DNA of 8,694 bases from Nitrospina sp. (GTDB lineage Bacteria; Nitrospinota; Nitrospinia; Nitrospinales; Nitrospinaceae): contig SMVT01000052.1 of the NCBI GenBank assembly GCA_004357365.1, positions 1-8,694 of the forward strand, written 5' to 3'. Positions 6,002 through 8,694 of this stretch are shown here, piece by piece (the first letter of the stretch is position 1; each line of letters opens with the position of its first letter). The position numbers and the translations under genes were made by a program. The notes under the pieces were generated by a model, which did not search any database, had not been told where the DNA came from, and was given only the letters and a program-made list of their open reading frames with translations.

Positions 6002-7297
6002 ATGATAACGATGGCACTGTGTGACGAAGACAAAAAAGCACAACAATCGTTGACTTTTCTTAAGAGGATTTTTGCCAACTATTCATCGCGTGATTTTGCC
6101 ATTCGCCTCTGGGACGGCAGCACTCTGCCGCAGGAGATGGGGCAGACCCGTCGGTTCACTCTGGTGATCAATCATCCGGGCGCGCTCCGCAAACTGTTGT
6201 GGAACCCGACGGAGCTGGGGCTGGCGGAGGCGTACGTGTTCAAGGATTTCGATATCGAAGGCGACCTGGAAGTGGCGCTCAAGCTTCAGGACGATTTTGC
6301 CGGCCTGCACGTCACCTGGCGGGAGAAGGTTCATTTCGCCAAATGGCTGTTGTCCCTGCCGGCCACCGACAAGGCTTACCAAGGCCATGCCGCGGTCCCG
6401 TCTCACGGAGAGCCCGGCGAGCGGGAGCGCGTCCGCAAGGCGATCAGCTTTCATTATGATCTGCCGGTTCCCTTCTGGGAAAAGGTGCTGGACGATTCCC
6501 TGCAGTACACCTGCGGCTATTTTCACTCGTGGGAGGAGGACATCAACGACGCCCAGAGGCACAAGCTGGATTACATCTGCCGCAAGTTGATGTTGAAGCC
6601 GGGAGAAACGCTTCTGGATATCGGGTGCGGCTGGGGCGGATTGATTCTCCACGCCGCGAAGCATTACGGGGTCCACGCTCTCGGCATCACCCTCAGCCGG
6701 GCGCAGGACGAATACGCCCGCGCAAAAATTCAGGAATGGGGTCTGACTTCCCAATGCCGGGTGGAACGAGCCGATTTCCGGGACCTCACCGGAACCCGCC
6801 GGTTCGACAAGATCACCTCGGTGGGAACGATGGAGCATTCCTTTTCTTTTTTGGACGTCTTTTTTCAAACCGCCTGGCGTTTGTTGAAACCAGGAGGCCT
6901 GTTTCTCAATCACGCCATTTCCACCGCCTGCAATTATGAGTTGCAGCCGAATCCGACGTCGTTCATCAACCGCTACGTGTTTCCCGACGCCGATCTGGTG
7001 CCTCTCAAAACGGTGATCGATCTGGCGGAGGCAACCGGCTTCGAGGTGCGGGATGTGGAAAACCTGCGCGAGCATTATGCGCAGACTCTGCGGCTGTGGG
7101 TGGAAAACCTGGACCGGCAGCGGGAGGCCATCCGGAAAATCGCCGGAGAAGTCACCTGGCGGATTTTCAAATTGTATATGGCCGGGTCCGCCCATAATTT
7201 CTGTCTGGGGCGGCTCAACCTGTTTCAGACGCTCCTGACCAAAGCCGACCGCGGCCGCACCCCGTTACCCGCGACGCGAAAGGATTGGTATGCCTGA
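6002..7297 (+). CDS. cfa: Cyclopropane-fatty-acyl-phospholipid synthase-type SAM methyltransferase
   Basis: This 431-residue protein is somewhat longer than E. coli Cfa (382), mostly at the N-terminus. The family transfers a methylene from S-adenosylmethionine across the cis double bond of acyl chains in membrane phospholipids. The N-terminal domain (about 20-125) contains NPTELGLAEAYVFKDFDIEG, typical of the family. The catalytic domain has HYDLPVPFWEKVLDDSLQYT-CGYF (151-174) and SAM motif I LLDIGCGWGG (204-213). It also has SVGTMEHS (273-280), FLNHAIS (301-307), INRYVFPDADL (322-332) and HYAQTLRLWVENL (358-370). By alignment in my head with E. coli, the bicarbonate and active-site residues appear kept: Cys171, Glu278, His304 and Tyr359. 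It sits between two radical SAM genes. The product may be a plain cyclopropane or a related methylated chain; close relatives of Cfa also make mycolic-acid-type modifications and 10-methyl or methylene groups. The symbol is by family only. Confidence 0.93.
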   Translation: MITMALCDEDKKAQQSLTFLKRIFANYSSRDFAIRLWDGSTLPQEMGQTRRFTLVINHPGALRKLLWNPTELGLAEAYVFKDFDIEGDLEVALKLQDDFAGLHVTWREKVHFAKWLLSLPATDKAYQGHAAVPSHGEPGERERVRKAISFHYDLPVPFWEKVLDDSLQYTCGYFHSWEEDINDAQRHKLDYICRKLMLKPGETLLDIGCGWGGLILHAAKHYGVHALGITLSRAQDEYARAKIQEWGLTSQCRVERADFRDLTGTRRFDKITSVGTMEHSFSFLDVFFQTAWRLLKPGGLFLNHAISTACNYELQPNPTSFINRYVFPDADLVPLKTVIDLAEATGFEVRDVENLREHYAQTLRLWVENLDRQREAIRKIAGEVTWRIFKLYMAGSAHNFCLGRLNLFQTLLTKADRGRTPLPATRKDWYA

Positions 7298-7332
7298 GTT
7301 TCGTTCCAAGGGTTGGAGTTTTAAACTTTTTT

Positions 7333-7340
7333 AGGGAGGA
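7333..7340 (+). promoter_or_regulatory. Strong ribosome binding site of the second radical SAM gene
   Basis: AGGGAGGA lies 5 bases before ATG 7346 and contains the full Shine-Dalgarno core GGAGG. It fixes the start of the gene, which lies 48 bases after the CFA stop. Confidence 0.75.
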
Positions 7341-7345
7341 CCACC

Positions 7346-8694
7346 ATGAAAGTTGGAGTGATGGAACTACTTCAGGAAAAACCGGCAGAAAGCTGGTCTT
7401 ACCGGCTATACCATGCCCAGTTCTCCAAGCAATTTGTCAGCATCACCCCGCAGGCGATCGCGGTGTGGTGCCGGCGGGCCGGTCATCAGGTGCATTACGC
7501 CACCTATTACGGTCAGGCCGCCGATCCGAAAAGCCTGCTCCCGGATGATTTGGACGTGGTGTTCATTGGAACGTATACGCCGTACTGCGGTCTGGCCTAT
7601 GCGCTGGCCAAGCTGTATCGCCGCGAAAAAACTTTGACCGTTATCGGGGGTCCGCACGCTAAATCGTTTCCCGAGGATTGCCTGCGCTATTTTGATCTGG
7701 TCGTCAAAGAATGCGACCGCACCCTGGTGGAAGACATTTTGAAAGGCCGGTTCGATCCACCGGCGGTCATTAGCAGCGGCAAGCCGTTGACGGAAATTCC
7801 CTCCGTGGAGGAGAGGATGCCGGACATCATTCGCGCTTCCTTTTCACGCGGAAAACCCACGCGGATGAGCATCATTCATCTATTGTCCAGTGTCGGGTGC
7901 CCGTACACCTGCAACTTCTGTTTGGATTGGGATAACTCCTACGTTCCCCTGTCCGGTGATGCTTTGAAGGAGGACCTGACCTTCCTGTCAAAAAATTATC
8001 CGAAAGTGTTTGTATGGTTTGCCGACCCCAACTTTGGCGTCAATTTCGACGACACCCTGAGCGTGTTTGAGCAAATCCCTGAAAGCCGCCGGAATCCGTA
8101 TATGATCGAAAGTTCGCTTTCGGTTTTGAAGGAATCACGGCTGAACCGGCTGAGGGATACGAATTGCGTTTATGTGGCTCCCGGCGTGGAGTCCTGGGCG
8201 GCGTACTCGAACAAGGCCGGGGTTGGAAAAAAAACCGGGCGCGACAAACTGCAACAGGTGATCGAGCATTTTAAAATAATGGGCGAATACATTCCCGGCA
8301 TGCAGGCCAACTTTATCTTCGGAACCGATGCCGACCAGGGAGAGGCACCGGTGGAACTGACCCGCGAGTTCATCCGGAGCCTGCCCGAAGTCTGGCCCAC
8401 CGTCAACATGCCTATTCCCATCGGCGGAACGCCCCTTTATGACTCCTATGATTCTGAGGGGCGGATTTTGAAAAGCATGCCCCTGCCTTTTTATTTCAAG
8501 TTTTCCTACCTGACGGTGAGGATGAAAAACTATTCTCCGGTGGAATATTACGACGGTCTGATCGCCCTCAACCGGGAACTTTCCTCCACCCGAATGATGG
8601 CGCGGCGGATGGCCACCCGGACGCCGCTGGCCTCCCGGCTGGTTCAAATCGCCCGCGCCCTGGCGGTGAGAAAAGATATCGAGGACATGCAGAG
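7346..8694 (+). CDS. Second radical SAM protein with B12-binding-like N-terminal domain (3' end outside window)
   Basis: The frame is open from ATG 7346 to the right edge, giving 449 visible residues. Residues 1-135 form a Rossmann-like domain as in B12-binding radical SAM proteins (ITPQAIAVWCRRAGHQVHYA, then DVVFIGTYTPY and LTVIGGPHAKSFPED), but no DxHxxG cobalamin motif is seen. The cluster-binding motif is CPYTCNFC with Cys185, Cys189 and Cys192. Further core motifs follow: VFVWFADPNFGVNF, VYVAPGVESW, and ANFIFGTDAD with PIPIGGTPLYD. It is therefore a complete radical SAM barrel with a C-terminal extension that continues past the window. It shares domain order with the gene at 4201 but little sequence, so it is not a recent duplicate. 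The gap after the CFA gene is 48 bases, so the three genes probably form one operon. Substrate unknown; an acyl-chain or lipid role is inferred from the neighbour. Confidence 0.9.
   Translation, partial: MKVGVMELLQEKPAESWSYRLYHAQFSKQFVSITPQAIAVWCRRAGHQVHYATYYGQAADPKSLLPDDLDVVFIGTYTPYCGLAYALAKLYRREKTLTVIGGPHAKSFPEDCLRYFDLVVKECDRTLVEDILKGRFDPPAVISSGKPLTEIPSVEERMPDIIRASFSRGKPTRMSIIHLLSSVGCPYTCNFCLDWDNSYVPLSGDALKEDLTFLSKNYPKVFVWFADPNFGVNFDDTLSVFEQIPESRRNPYMIESSLSVLKESRLNRLRDTNCVYVAPGVESWAAYSNKAGVGKKTGRDKLQQVIEHFKIMGEYIPGMQANFIFGTDADQGEAPVELTREFIRSLPEVWPTVNMPIPIGGTPLYDSYDSEGRILKSMPLPFYFKFSYLTVRMKNYSPVEYYDGLIALNRELSSTRMMARRMATRTPLASRLVQIARALAVRKDIEDMQ

Larger units (their letters stand above)
5862..6005 (+). 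other. Out-of-frame C-terminal tail of the radical SAM gene (-1 frame)
   Basis: In the frame one base back from the radical SAM gene, codons from 5862 to the TGA at 6003-6005 read FCVYRAPVNALGKK, then YETWKTTHFNVEDQLNAIFF, then DPRLNSMFGEGDL and stop. This is a well-mixed, folded-looking sequence, unlike the in-frame ending SGKNMKRGKRRILTLRIS. The -1 frame is open from 5739. Upstream of about 5820 the third-position GC bias clearly favours the original frame, so the switch lies between about 5820 and 5904. The TGA overlaps the CFA start codon as ATGA, the usual geometry of coupled operon genes, which supports this as the true end. Confidence 0.6.

Noticed and set aside
6083..7195. 370-codon open frame on the - strand
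   Set aside because: It lies wholly antisense to the CFA-type gene, which has clear catalytic motifs; the long frame follows from GC-rich codon bias, and its translation resembles no protein.
1..8694. CRISPR arrays, tRNA or rRNA genes, insertion sequences, integrases
   Set aside because: I saw no regularly spaced direct repeats, no tRNA-like cloverleaf, and no transposase or integrase motifs in any frame.

Overview
The window carries genes on the + strand only. Its GC content is moderately high within genes, with AT-rich control regions between them. It looks like a Gram-negative (diderm) bacterium: there are four lipoprotein signal peptides in a row, one of them on a BamE/SmpA-like domain, none with Asp after the lipidated Cys (outer-membrane sorting by the E. 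coli rule). I cannot fix the lineage from sequence alone; a deltaproteobacterial or Nitrospinota-like bacterium would fit, but that is a guess.

Layout. (1) 3-806: the C-terminal end of a large YhaN/SbcC-type AAA ATPase (SMC-like, coiled coil plus C-terminal ABC half-site), cut by the window edge. (2) 807-890: an AT-rich promoter region with a TTGACA/TATTAT promoter and a perfect 8-3-8 inverted repeat lying in it, a likely autoregulatory operator for the next gene. (3) 891-1487: a TetR-family repressor. (4) 1589-3695: four closely spaced small lipoprotein genes. The first is BamE/SmpA-like. The other three are divergent paralogues of one another (shared QTRxF, QDLxF and YQxFF motifs) belonging to a family I cannot name. 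(5) 3696-4200: a 505-base AT-rich gap with a hairpin, several palindromes, a possible promoter, and one possible small ORF (69 aa) with a very good Shine-Dalgarno sequence. (6) 4201-8694: a three-gene run of radical SAM protein, cyclopropane-fatty-acid-synthase-type methyltransferase and a second radical SAM protein, the last running off the window.

The most interesting parts are two. First, the rSAM-CFA-rSAM cassette suggests an unusual modification of membrane fatty acyl chains (CFA synthase reacts with the double bond of phospholipid acyl chains; the two radical SAM enzymes could add or rearrange carbon on the same chain). This is inference from gene order. Second, the first radical SAM gene appears frameshifted near its 3' end: the -1 frame carries a protein-like tail that stops exactly in an ATGA overlap with the CFA start codon, and an A AAA AAT heptamer lies where a -1 slip would join the two frames. 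It may be a sequencing or real single-base deletion, or a programmed frameshift.
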